The notes under the pieces were generated by a model. That model searched no databases, was not told the origin of the DNA, and worked only from the letters and a program-made list of their open reading frames with translations. DNA of 64,000 bases. Source: Sipunculus nudus (lineage: Eukaryota; Annelida; Sipuncula; Golfingiida; Sipunculidae). The stretch is from positions 23,565,033-23,629,032 of the forward strand of contig CM049309.1 in assembly GCA_026874595.1 (NCBI GenBank). The letters run 5' to 3'. Shown in pieces: positions 46,399 through 57,976 of the stretch; positions within the stretch are counted from its first letter, which is position 1; every line of letters begins with the position of its first letter. The translations under genes and the position numbers were made by a program.

Positions 46399-46645
46399 TC
46401 CATATTACAACATAGTAATCACGAGCAGACATTAAATTTGCGTCCATATTACTACATGTTAATAAGGAGCAGATCCTACACTCATGTCGATGCATATTAC
46501 GACATGGTAATCACAAAGATACCTTACACTATTGTCCATATCATGACATGGTTATCTAGAGCAGACCTCAAACTCGTGTCCATATTACTACATGGTAATC
46601 ACGAGAAGATCTTACACGTGCGTCTATATTACGAAATAACATTTT
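46399..46645. repeat. ~55-bp tandem repeat, about five units
   Basis: Units share CCATATTACKACATGGTAAT, CACGAG.AGA and TACACTCGTGTC. Explains the plus frame 46396-46656. Confidence 0.85.
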
Positions 46646-46727
46646 TTATTAAATAGCCATGTATGTTATCAACATACTACATCATATACTCAGGAATGAA
46701 ATGAAACAGTTCAGCAGTGTTTACACT

Positions 46728-46960
46728 GGTACCTTCACACAGCCAGGGTCCAAGTATGTTGTCAATTTCATTCCTTGGTGGTGTCAAAGAGCAAAGTGAC
46801 CTCACATGAATTGTAAAGCTTGTCGAATTCATTTTGGGGCGTTGCGTCACTGACTGTAAAGACGGCCGGGCTGATAAGAGCTCATTGTGCTAAAAAGTAA
46901 ATTAAGCCATATCTCCAATGAACCTAGAAAAAAGTGTCGTAATACATGTGGCCGGGTCTC
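46728..46960. repeat. Dispersed repeat, copy 2 (partner at 34972)
   Basis: Same orientation and word order as 34972-35215. Flanks are unrelated, so this is a dispersed family and not a large duplication. Confidence 0.75.
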
Positions 46961-48705
46961 TATTTATGGGGATAAAATCCGCGGCCGAATCATAAATAAA
47001 AAAAAACATTTACAATGCAATGAAAGTCACATTTTCTCTTAGGCGTGACAACCCGACTCAATAGGCGATGATAATTGGGCTGGAAATCCTACTTGAGTCG
47101 TGAAACAATATCGAGGAATGCATCGCGGTGGTCTTCCATCATGTTGCATTCATTTTGTTGTAAACAGCCCATAATCTTTATACAACAAATACGAATTAAC
47201 ACAAGAGAATACATGTCAACTCACAACCCAAACTGAAACCCCATCTCTACGGTAACGATTGATTTCATGTACCGCGTAGTTCGTCTAGTTACCTATGCGA
47301 GCCATGCCTGTATTCATGCGGTCAGACATTAAAAAAAAAGCAACCTTTCTAGCTCATGTTTGGTGTTGTTAGAAAGTACACTAAGAATGCTAACGATTAG
47401 TCTGGTTTATGTCAATTGACCAAGTACCTGTAGGCCATGAGGCGTCAATAATGTTTACATCCTAATGGGGCCTTAATATGCGTACCTCAGGCAATGCGTA
47501 CATTGACAAAACCTGGGGTGTCCGTGAAGGATTACTTTGCATCAGGATTAAACGCCCGGCGCTGTCTCCGCCGGATCTAACAGGGCTACTTGGAGAAATA
47601 ACACCCAGGGGGTACACAACCACAACATATCCACATGTTGAACAGGCCACAACTTTACTAAACGCCACTTCAGGAGACCGACGTCATAAACGCTCTGTTC
47701 AAGCTCTCTCAGGTATCAGTGATGAATACTCTGTGCCCTGGTCTGTACAGCAGGTTGACACGGCAACGGACTGACTGACCGGGAATGACTGACTGTATCA
47801 ATGAAGATGATCTAGTTTTCAAATTAAAATGTTATTTAAAGAAGATAATTATTAAACTGTAATATAAAAAGTTTCTAAATGTATGACTGAAAACATGTTT
47901 CATCATGAAATGAATTGAGTTAATACTTTTGCTTGTCTGTATGATATAAAAAACTGATTCATTCCCTACTCTCTGTGTAACTTAATTATGACCAGGTCAA
48001 TCGATTTTAGCGTTAACAAACAGGTGCATGTATAACTCAAAATAGTCAAAATATATATGAAATACGGCCTGAGCCCTACTGCATAAGTGATGCGTTTGGA
48101 TAACTCTGATGAAAACTAGCTGGATAGGACGCTCCGACGATATACATCGTACCTTAACAAACAGGAGGCCACCATAGCAGGGGGCCCAATCACCTTTAAA
48201 GCATGTTGAGATAACACGAAAAACAGTTCTCCCCTTTAAAATTAATCTTTACCAGCAAAAATATTGTCTTGAAACCGTTTGCTTACTCTTGTAAACGAGT
48301 GTTAAAAACAGTGAACTGGGCGCGGCCGCAGGTGTCAACATAAACACGGTGCGTCGGGCCGTGTGCTGCGCGGAACCATAATACGTGCCAATCTGGATAT
48401 GCCAAGACTTACTTGGCCCAGAAAATGTAGTACATGTTCCCGCTGGCTGAAACACGCCGTGTTGCCCTTCTTTATCGGACCTCCGGTTAAGCGACCTTGT
48501 TATGGTGAACAGACTGTGTTTACCAACACGCTGGGCTAAAACAAATATTAAACAGTCGTATGCGAAGAAAATGAGACTGTGTGCTGGGATGGTTTTGCTG
48601 GAAAATTTTTGTAAAAAGAAAGACTGAAATAATAGTGTATAAGAATGGGAATAATATTGCTCCTGATTATGTCCCTTTAACATTTACATTGCCTTTAGCC
48701 CAAAT
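46961..48705. other. Unassigned stretch with the longest unexplained frame
   Basis: Frames at 47478-47774 (+, 98 codons, overlapped by 47462-47668 -) and 48249-48683 (-, 144 codons) match no family I recognise. The latter is the longest frame outside the retrotransposon and minisatellites, but begins with a hydrophobic/aromatic chance-like sequence and has no neighbouring splice or repeat evidence. 48300-48480 is less AT-rich. Could be an exon; unproven. Confidence 0.3.
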
Positions 48706-49441
48706 GGACTATGCAGGTTAGGTTGAGACAAGGTGTTAACCATGCAGGTTAGGTTGAGACAAGGTGTTAACCATGCAGGTTAGGTTGAGACAAGGTGTTA
48801 ACCCTGCAAGTTAGGTTAAGACAAGGTTGTTAACCATGCAGGTTAGGTTGAGACAAGGTGTTAACCATGCAGGTTAGGTTGAGACAAGGTGTTAACCATG
48901 CAGGTTAGGTTGAGACAAGGTGTTAACCATGCAGGTTAGGTTGAGACAAGGTGTTAACAATGCAGGTTAGGTTGAGATAAGGTGTTAATCATGCAGGTTA
49001 GGTTGAGACAAGGTATTAACCATGCAGGTTAGGTTGGGACGAGGTGTTAACCATGCAGGTAAGGTTGAGACAAGGTGTTAACCATGCAGGTAAGGTTGAG
49101 ACAAGGTGTTGACCATGCAGGTAAGGTTGGGACAAGGTTGTTAACCATGCAGGTTTGGTTGAGACAAGGTGTTAACCATGCAGGTTAGGTTGAGACAAGG
49201 TGTTAACCATGCAGGTTAGGTTGAGACAAGGAGTTAACAATGCAGGTTAGGTTGAGACAAGGTGTTAACCATGCAGGTTAGGTTGAGACAAGGTGTTAAC
49301 CATGCAGGTTAGGTTGAGACAAGGTGTTAACCATGCAGGTTAGGTTGGTACAAGGTGTTAACCATGCAGGTAAGGTTGAGACAAGGTGTTAACCATGCAG
49401 GTTAGGTTGAGACAAGGTGTTAACCATGCAGGTTAGGTTGC
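48706..49441. repeat. Highly homogeneous 31-bp minisatellite
   Basis: About 24 units of a 31-bp repeat containing CAGGTTAGGTTGAGACAAGG then TGTTAACCATG. Most units are identical; a few single changes (taaggtt, gttgttaacc, caatgcagg) occur. Much less diverged than the other arrays here. Confidence 0.97.
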
Positions 49442-49676
49442 ATTTAACTTAATAGGACAGGGAAAGGGGACCCTCTCCTTGCGTATTTTTAAGATTGAAA
49501 ATCTCAAATAAATTTTGGCAATTGTAAATGAAAAAAAATCCGCCAAGTTAAAAATAAGATAAGGCTATGAATAACCATAAAGCCTTGCCCCTTTAAAGTT
49601 CGGATTGCTCTAGTTAATGCGCACAATTATTGAACTGAGACCACTTACCCCATATTAGATTAGCTGACCCTGCTGT
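49442..49676. other. Unassigned spacer
   Basis: AT-rich spacer with no recognised feature. Confidence 0.4.
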
Positions 49677-49718
<42 letters not shown>

Positions 49719-49770
49719 ATTATTATCACTGTTATTTTATTATTATTATTATTATTATCATTATTATTAT
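49677..49770. repeat. Compound CA/TA/TTA microsatellite
   Basis: CA run, then TA run, then TTATTA run in succession. Confidence 0.95.
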
Positions 49771-51121
49771 AACATGTATTATATATTCATATATATAATA
49801 AATCTTCGGCCTTGAAGGACTGTCTCTCGATTATACGGCACAGAACGACCTCAGATAGGTAATTTACACTTTAAATAAAATAGCGTATCAAGCGGTAGCG
49901 TCACCTTGCGCCTGTTCGAGAGACTAATAGCTACCTGGAAGCTACATCTGCTGCGGGGGCCACCTCCGGATATAAGTGGTGTTAGTGTAACTACGCGGGG
50001 TTAATAACCTGACACCTGCATTATCAGAAGCAGGTTGCTGGGGATACACGAGACTTCGTTGCCTGGGACCCCAGATCTGTCGTCCGGTGGTTATTTTCCT
50101 GTTCCACGCGACGCTGGTGGTTGATGGGGCAGGAGTGACGGAGGGAGACAGGGAGATCACTACAATGATCACTCAGGCCTTGATTTCCCCGGAGACGCCG
50201 GAAGACAATAGAACCTTCATCTTAAACTCTGATGATCGTAAATATCCGGTACTTGTAGCTGTGCTAAGAATAATGGCGGCATGTGGTCTCGGTATCATAT
50301 CATCTCGTGCGTCACGCAGCGCCATCGAAAAGTCACAGAGATTTATTGTTCAACAAGGATGTGTCCTCCGTCCTTATCAACTAGCTCTTTGTTATTGCAA
50401 TATTGTTTATGTTATGTTTATACCATATATACCCAGGGGTTTTCATTAAAAAAATAAATGACTATATCCTGATGACGATAAAGTAAACACATGATATTAT
50501 ATTAAGTCATCTGTATTTCAAGCACTTTCAATGTAGGCAAAAGTATACCATGTCTGTACACTCCACCGAGCAGATTACACACACTACGGTGGTCCAGCTC
50601 TCCTTCGTTGTAACCGCTACATTGTTTAGCACTGGACTGCCACAGGGGTCATGGATTTAAACATGGAGTTTGATGAACAATGCAATACCTTGCTCTCATC
50701 TGTCTGATTACAAATGTATGCCCTGTGTATGTCATATATTAGGTATTTTATAACAGACATGACACCTATTACTACACTCTAGGATCAGTTTTGTTGTCTT
50801 TAATATGGAGTAAAAGTTCAAGATATATTCAAAAAGATAAAGTTATATTAATGGTCCTATTTCACGGATGTATATACTTCGTCATATAGACACAACCACG
50901 CACACACACACACACACATATGTATATATTTTTTTAATTTTTCGAATAAGCATTTTTAATTATAATAGGGTTTGTTGACCTGTGTCTCTCATGAATCAAG
51001 ACCTTCCAGCTTCATGTAAGTGAATGTCTGACATTTTCCTTACAAATTAGTGATCTTAGGGAATTTGAAATAAATTTGAATTGTAGACACTTGAATTGAA
51101 AGACTGTAATTGTTTAGGATA
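49771..51121. other. Unassigned stretch
   Basis: 49900-50340 is less AT-rich with overlapping frames 49942-50172 (-) and 50087-50449 (+, 120 codons); neither resembles a known protein. A CA/TA microsatellite lies at about 50898-50925. Confidence 0.3.
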
Positions 51122-51160
51122 AGAGAGAGAGAGAGATGATGATGATGATGATGATGATGC
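51122..51160. repeat. GA and GAT microsatellite
   Basis: GAGAGAGAGA followed by eight GAT units; it explains the His-rich minus frame over it. Confidence 0.95.
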
Positions 51161-54100
51161 GTGTGCGCAAAGGTCAGGTGATCAGAAGCAGTGTAAACAG
51201 AGGACTCCCCTGTGTATAAACAAGTGAATATAACGGACATTTTTCGTACTGGACGCTTGTGATCATCAGTGTTAATAAGTATGGAGCGCCTCTCCAGAGA
51301 AATGTAAGTGTATTTTCTTTAATATATTGATTTGTTTTGTTAACCCATGTCTCATTCATCTTCTAGAGTGTATGTATGTATGGGTTTCAGCCGGTTTTGT
51401 TTACCATTTAAAAGAACCTGGTCGTTCATTCCTTATGGGGTATGAAACTAATATTACATTGTCTGGTCCTTTACTGTCACGAATTTCTGATTCGTTAAAA
51501 GCATAACGTATTCGATAGTATTGCTGGGGACATATATAGTTTAGGACTCAATATAATTCAGCCTCCTGTATATTGATACAGCCACGCCAGTGTAGATACT
51601 GATGGGACTGATGCCTTTGATAGCTATACAACCATCTTTTCAGGAGGAGAACAAACGTCTTTTTCACTGAATACCCAAAGAGGGTATCGATATGACGGGT
51701 ATGCCGGGATAAATACGTAGACAGACATTACAGATGTTGGATTATATACACAGCTTCCGGTGTCACAGGAAACCGAAGTAGAAGGATGTTGGTGAGCAGA
51801 AGATGAACAAGTCGCCTTGACACCTGTTTTGTTTCTCTTTAAACCACTAGAGACGGCGTATAGTCATAATCGGAGACCACGTCAGCCAGGGACCAAGCCG
51901 ACCCCGGTGATGAAACGTAACTATAGAAACCGTAGCGATAAACCGATAGAAATAGCCAGTACAATCTATCGAGGTAAAAAAACTAGACAGACAAAGAAAA
52001 ACTGAAAGTAGTAATGCTAGTTAACTAGAACCATGAGTTTTGACATTAATGGAAGAATAGAACTCGAGCAGACACTTCAAAGTGCCATGTTGACAAAACA
52101 TATTTTAGAACGTGTTAGGACGCCGTCGCCGTGATGTCGCTGTGTAATGGGCCGAGCTCCGTCCAAACAAAAGCTTGTGTTTTATGTACAGTCTGTCGAA
52201 AGCAAAATCTAGTTCTTACTGGAAACCCCTCTGCGGTTGTCATAATGTATAATATAAAATATATGTGGTCTTAATTGCAGATCTGGTTTCACTTCTTATA
52301 TTCACAGAAAAAAAGCCCGCTCCACATTTCCGCTTAAAACATGTGGTTTATGGTATCATAAATAGGTAAACACCGAAATAATATGTGCATAACAGTAATT
52401 GTTATTAATTATGAGAGATTTAGATACGTTATTGTTAAATTTGGTCTTCTATGTAACAACCATTAGCTTATAATAATAATATTCGTTTAATTTATTGTAC
52501 TATATGTTTTGATAAAATTTAATTTTATACGAAGTCTATATGACGTTTTTATTACCTTTGTATTCTTTGGTACTAGTTTTGTGTGTCTGTTAAGAACTCT
52601 GAACGAGTCGTGGCACACATTTCTCTAAGCTGGATTTTACACATATCCTGCGTCTTCGTAGCACAAGCCAAATTTTGTTAGGAACTATGCTGTTTCGGAT
52701 ATGGTGTTCCCATCTTGACGGATGTATATATGCGATCATTGACTGCTTTCTAATTATCGATGTTTTTATATGTTTATTAAACTGTTCCGTGAGCCCTTTT
52801 AAAACCACCAAAAAGCTGAGGCTTTCCTCATAAAACAAAAATTATTCAGATATAAATATATAATCTGTATGAACAGTAGCTCCGAATTTTAATGGAAATA
52901 AAATAACCATTTTCTGGATTGAAACGAAACAATATATTAACTATTCTGTATATGTGTGTGTGATGGTGTCTGTGAGTGTGATGGTGTGTGGCTGTGTGTG
53001 TGGTGTGTGTGAGAGTGATGGTGTGCGGCTGTGTGTGTGATGGTGTGCGGTGTGCACAACTGCCACGGTTCAACAACCCTAATCCATGTTAAACTCCTGA
53101 ACAAAGCCGCCCCCTTATACCAGTTATTAGCTCTATCATAAACTGACAGTCGTATGTCACAATGAAATAAAATCATTAGAATTGAAAAATATTATGGGAT
53201 CCAGCTTACCTCCAAATTAATGGATTGTATCTTCTGTGTTTCCCTGACCATCCATAGATTCTTTCAAAACCGATTAAGGACTTTTTGCGTTATGTTGTTA
53301 AAGGTACATAAACATTTGCAATAGTGTGTATTTTCTCACGCAGTTACTTATCTTTGGCTGAATACAAACGTTTCCTAGCAAAGCCTCGGCACAGGAACTC
53401 AGTCTTCTTCGATTTGCCGGTATAATTATTAGTCGATATACTAGTAGTTTTCTTTCTGAGTAAACACAGTCCCTGTGTTTTTGTTTACAATAACAAGACC
53501 ATATTACAATAGGTCCGCTTTTGCGCATGCGCGACAAATCCAAAACAAGGAAAAATAACATGATAAAAGGAACATGTGTTAGCAGCTTGAAAGATCTGTA
53601 TTGGTGAAGTACGAGCTTTGTGTGATATTGATACGGAGGTGGGGTTGGGGATGTCCCCACCTGTATCACACATGGTTGCTGATGCGCGTGGTAGACAATG
53701 TTCAAAGACCAGTTTGATGACAGAAGTCTTTATTCAATAGCAAGCGGTCTGGGACAGTCTCTCTCTCTCTGAAAGAGCCGCCCAGCCTCTCTCAAAGCGC
53801 GCACCACAGTTATAGTTTTGTTACAGAGCTTTCACGTGACATATGAGACGTACTTATCCATATTTCTGCATTTCGTCATAAAAGCTAAACCTAATTGGAT
53901 GACCCAAAGTAGGTCACAATTACATCAGAGGTGTAAGTTGACTTTATAAGTTTTGCCAGATTTTATTGATTGAAAGTAATCTGGAAATCCCAAGTCTGAC
54001 CTGACATACATCCAGTTATAGACTGACCTACAAGTCCTATTTCCAAACTCTATAAACATAATCTGCCTGGCTCATCATAAAAACCAATTTAGAGCTAATT

Positions 54101-55349
54101 TTTGAGAGTACATTTAGGCTCTACAAACATACTGAATTACCATTAGATACTTGGTTGTCTGATGAACCATTAATAATTCTTTGGCTCTGTCTGAATATCA
54201 GTCCTCATCAATCTCTAACACTGATCTTAGTGTTTGTCACTCTGTGAATTTTAAGTTTTAGTTTGATTACCAATATTTAAATTTACCACTTCATAACAAT
54301 ATTTTGCACCACTGATCTTGTTCAGTGTAACTTTTTTCCCCACTTGTTTACAAGGAATTTCAACGAAATATTGGCATTTACCATCACATTTAAGGAAAAA
54401 CACTATATTTCGTGTATATTTAACATAACCTGGTTTGTGAATAGACAAACTAACGCACGAACCATTTGCACATATAAAACCCCTATATATATATATATAT
54501 ATATATCCTCCAACCCTCCCCCAATCCCCATCCCCCGCCCCGACGAGGGGATCATAATTCTTGAATATTGCATAACCAAGGTAACAGTATACTCTTTACA
54601 TTTAAAGAGAACTTAGCGAGTGATCAATAACTCATTGTTGTGGCCTCATGAACACGCACGGATGATGAAGTACGGGATGAGATGCTTTTCCTCATCCCGG
54701 GCATCCCCGCAGCTTCCTTCTCAATAAATAGACATTTTTTTTTTCTATTACGCTAATGAAATATTCTCTCCTTGGCCGGTTTATACCGTATCATTTCCCA
54801 GCAGAACCAGTGGCTGTGACATCAAGCATTTTTTTCTCTCAAGAAGTAAGGTTGTCCTTTGTTGATATATTTATTTTGAGCTGAGAATACTCTTACCAAA
54901 TGTACTCTCCTGCAATAAGTTCATGTTATTTGAATTTTATTTCTATCATGCATTGACTCAATTGAAACTGGAATTTATCTATAGACCGAGCCATACCGGG
55001 CATGGTATATCATCTGTCTTACTAATAAGCCAGGAAATGTCGTCACCAAGTTAGAAGAGGACCTGATTACTGTTGAAAATGTTAGAGAGAACCATAACAG
55101 TATAATGTAATACAATACATTACTCATCGCTTCAGACTAATAACGGAAATCATCATATGTCTAGACAAAGTATAATGGATGACCATGCGCTCATTTTTTA
55201 TTCATATATGGCTGTGGTTATGGAACAGTGATTATCAACAGTTATATGATAAAGATCGAACCATACATCCACGACAGTAATGCCCATGCGTGTGTATGCC
55301 CTTAGTGGCGATCTGTTTGATTCTTTTTTATATATAGAAATGCAGAATC
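51161..55349. other. Unassigned 4-kb stretch with microsatellites
   Basis: GT/GTGTGTG-rich DNA at 52952-53052 (source of the His/Thr-rich minus frames), a CT run at 53757-53772, a TA run at 54485-54506 and C-rich DNA at 54507-54545. Other frames (52590-52838 -, 53298-53705 -, 54344-54616 +) are unrecognised. No repeat pairs seen. Confidence 0.35.
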
Positions 55350-56025
55350 TCATAACACTCATGGTGCCACAAACATGAAAACACTGACCGGACTTCATAA
55401 GTGCATCACGTAGGCACGAAGACATGAAAATACTGTACCAGCTTAATAAGTGTATCATGATGCACGCAGACATGCAAAAACTGCACGGGTCCCATAAGTA
55501 TATCATGTAGGCACGCACACATGACATCACTGCATGGGCTCTATTAATGACATCATGTGGGCACACAAGCATAAAACCACTGCAAAGGCCTCCTAATCGT
55601 AACATGTGGGCACGTAATGTGAAAACACTGCACGGGCTCCATAAGTACATCATTAAGGCACGCACATATGACAACCTTGCATGAGCTCCATACTTGTATC
55701 ATGTGGGCATAAAACCAGTGCAAAGACTCCCTCATCGTAACATGCGGTCACACGGGCATGAAAACACTGCATGGGCTCCATAAGTTTATCATGTAGGCAC
55801 GCACACATGACAACACTGCATTGACTACTTGATTATATCAAGGAGTTTTTAACAAACGGGCTCCATAAGTGTATCATTTAGGCACTCAAACATGAAAATA
55901 CTGCAAGGGCTTAATAAGGGTATCATGTAGGCACAAAGACATGAAAACACTACACGGGTTGCATAATTGTATCATTCAGGTACGCAGATGTGAAAACAAT
56001 GAACGAGCTCCATGAGTGTGGACAA
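55350..56025. repeat. ~49-bp minisatellite, diverged
   Basis: About 13 units of the type CACTGCACGGGCTCCATAAG then TATATCATGTAGGCACGCA and CACATGAAAA, with much variation. The minus frame 55198-55674 and neighbour 55553-55735 are repeat translations, not genes. Confidence 0.9.
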
Positions 56026-56228
56026 AAAATTATAGCCTTACACTCGCCATCATCAGTTTTCAGACTTTGTCCCAAAATGGATATGTTTTTGAGCACAGTC
56101 TTACTGACATTATGCTGAAATCATATTTACACTAAAATCTGGAGTGGTCTGAAACATCCTGTGACCACTGCATATATGAGCACTTAGACGTGACATGATT
56201 ATTAATTCAGAAAGAATGATGAAACTAG
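56026..56228. other. Unassigned spacer before the solo LTR
   Basis: No gene or repeat recognised; the minus frame 56110-56313 runs from it into the LTR. Confidence 0.4.
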
Positions 56229-57084
56229 TGTTACAAATGCCTGTTTTATTGTGAGCTGTATACACGTCTCTTTTATTGTGCGCTGTTGACATTCTGATTC
56301 GTGTTTGGCTCAAGCCCTGGGCGTTCCTATGCTACAGCGTTCCTTGTTCTAGCTGGCCGGGTACGGCCCACATGTTAACACAGCGGCCCACGTGTGAACC
56401 CTGATAAGTAGAAAGACAACGATGTTGTTCTAGATGTTTCCTGTAACGTGTGTACTCTTGGGTTCTTTGGATTGTTCGAGAAATGGAAAGTACAGGCTTG
56501 AGGTGAAAAGTTATAAATAAGGGGCTGTGTTTAGATCCGGGAGAGAGAGGAGAGAAAAATTCCAGAAGAGTGTGTGTCTGTTTGTAGACCTTTTCCGATA
56601 AGTGCAGCAGTTATAGATTTTCTTCTAAATTTGTGACGGATCTTATATGGTCTTCAGTTTTCATTTCAGGATTATAACAAGAACTTCACTTTGGGATTAC
56701 AACGGATTGATTTTGTGAATGAACTGGACTGTTATTCTCTGAGAAGATTTATGTGAACTGTTCCTCTGGGTTGTACGTTATAAAGGACTTGTTGTCGTTG
56801 TGACAGTGGTGGTATCCAGGTACTGTACATTTTATTTATATACATGTTCTTGAATTGATTTACTGTTGTACTGCTGTTATACTGTGTAATTGTATTGATT
56901 AAGTGTATTGTAATGTTAGGATTGTTTTAAGAATAATTTATAATTATTTGTTAACAAAAAAACACTGACTTATTTATTCATTCCCCTAGACATTTCACGC
57001 TGCCTAGTGTTACAGAATCTGATTTTTTTACCAAATGTATGTTCGTCATGACTACGTGATCAGTTGATATTAGGTTCCGTAACA
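56229..57084 (+). mobile_element. Solo LTR with CTAG target duplication
   Basis: 856 bp from TGTTAC to GTAACA, flanked by CTAG on both sides (56225-56228 and 57085-57088), the 4-bp duplication expected for a gypsy-class insertion. The 5' half matches 15797-16534, the 3' ~250 bp matches all LTRs at 15.8-21.4 kb. A TATA box is at 56512-56519. A solo LTR of this kind arises by recombination between the two LTRs of a once complete element. Confidence 0.93.
56511..56519 (+). promoter_or_regulatory. TATA box of the solo LTR
   Basis: TTATAAATAAGGGGCTGTG context, positionally equivalent to the TATA boxes at 16854 and 21227, which are also followed by AAGGGGCTG-like sequence. Confidence 0.6.
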
Positions 57085-57108
57085 CTAGGGTTCATTTTGT
57101 TGTCCGAA

Positions 57109-57305
57109 ATCTTCTTTTGGTCGTACTGCCTTTAATTATGTATTCAAAGTTCGACCAACAAGTGCTCCCTCTCTCTCTCTCTCTCGCTCTCCCTCACCGT
57201 GTTGTGTTAACCTGCAATCATATTTTTTTAAATAACTTGTGTAATCCGCAATCCTCTTTTGGTCGTACTGTGCTGGATCAATTATTCAAAGTTCGACCCA
57301 CAAAT

Positions 57306-57351
<46 letters not shown>

Positions 57352-57388
57352 TTAAGTTAACATACATTCATATTTGTTTTTAAGTAAC
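57109..57388. repeat. ~140-bp tandem duplication with CT runs
   Basis: Two units share TTTTGGTCGTACTG, ATTCAAAGTTCGACC, ACAARTGCTC, a CT run (57172-57190; 57307-57347), CCGTGTT.AGTTAAC and TTCATATTTGTTTT-like ends. Explains the plus frame 57117-57383. Confidence 0.9.
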
Positions 57389-57723
57389 TTAATTTCGATA
57401 TCCAGTCCCCTCGTTATGATTTATCTATTCTAATATCAGCCACGACGCATCTAGTAAATTAAGCAAGAGAGGGAGGACGGCTCATAGATCAGAAGAGCAT
57501 ACATTAATTATTTATATTTTATATTTACAGTAGCTTCAAGGTCGTATGATAGCCAGCCGGCAATCACACAGGTCTTACATGAGGTTTTGGTTGGATTTGT
57601 ATGAGCATAAAATATGCAAATATAGGAAAACCTTCAATTAACAAGACTGCATCCTAGTTTAACGGATCTTAACTAACAGCGGAGACAGACGAGCTCGTTT
57701 CTGATCGATCGTCAGTCCAGGAT

Positions 57724-57724
<1 letters not shown>
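57389..57724. other. Unassigned spacer
   Basis: AT-rich with no recognised feature. Confidence 0.35.

Positions 57725-57796
<72 letters not shown>
57725..57796. repeat. CA/TA microsatellite
   Basis: CA run followed by a long TA run that ends exactly at the left border of the next element. Confidence 0.96.
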
Positions 57797-57797
<1 letters not shown>

Positions 57798-57974
57798 TGT
57801 AAAACCTGTGTCACATGACCACCTTTGGGACTGACCAAAAGTGGTCTTAATTTTCAGGTTGTCTTATTCGACAGATCAGTCATAATCAATGTAAATGCGT
57901 TCGGTTCACTCAAGGAAGGTCTGGATAGACAGGTGGTCATATTAGATAGGTGGTCTTTCAGACAGGTTTCACTG
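57797..57974. mobile_element. 178-bp mariner-type MITE
   Basis: Left end CTGTAAAACCTGTGTCACAT GACCACC and right end, inverted, CAGTGAAACCTGTCTGAAAG ACCACC, each next to a TA dinucleotide (57795-57796; 57975-57976). The TA duplication and short length fit a Tc1/mariner-derived MITE. The plus frame 57825-58061 crosses it by chance. Confidence 0.85.
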
Positions 57975-57976
57975 TA

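Noticed and set aside
48249-48683. 144-codon minus-strand frame as a host gene
   Set aside because: No recognisable domain, no splice or repeat support; kept only as an unexplained frame.
48706-49441. CRISPR-like array
   Set aside because: Direct repeats with no unique spacers, in eukaryotic-type DNA; it is a minisatellite.
48706-49441. Interstitial telomeric repeat
   Set aside because: The TTAGGT word is only part of a 31-bp unit and is not itself in tandem.
50087-50449. 120-codon plus-strand frame as a host gene
   Set aside because: Overlaps an opposite-strand frame, no known family, no visible gene context.
55198-55735. 158-codon minus-strand frame
   Set aside because: Lies over the ~49-bp minisatellite; the Cys/Met-rich repeats follow the DNA unit.
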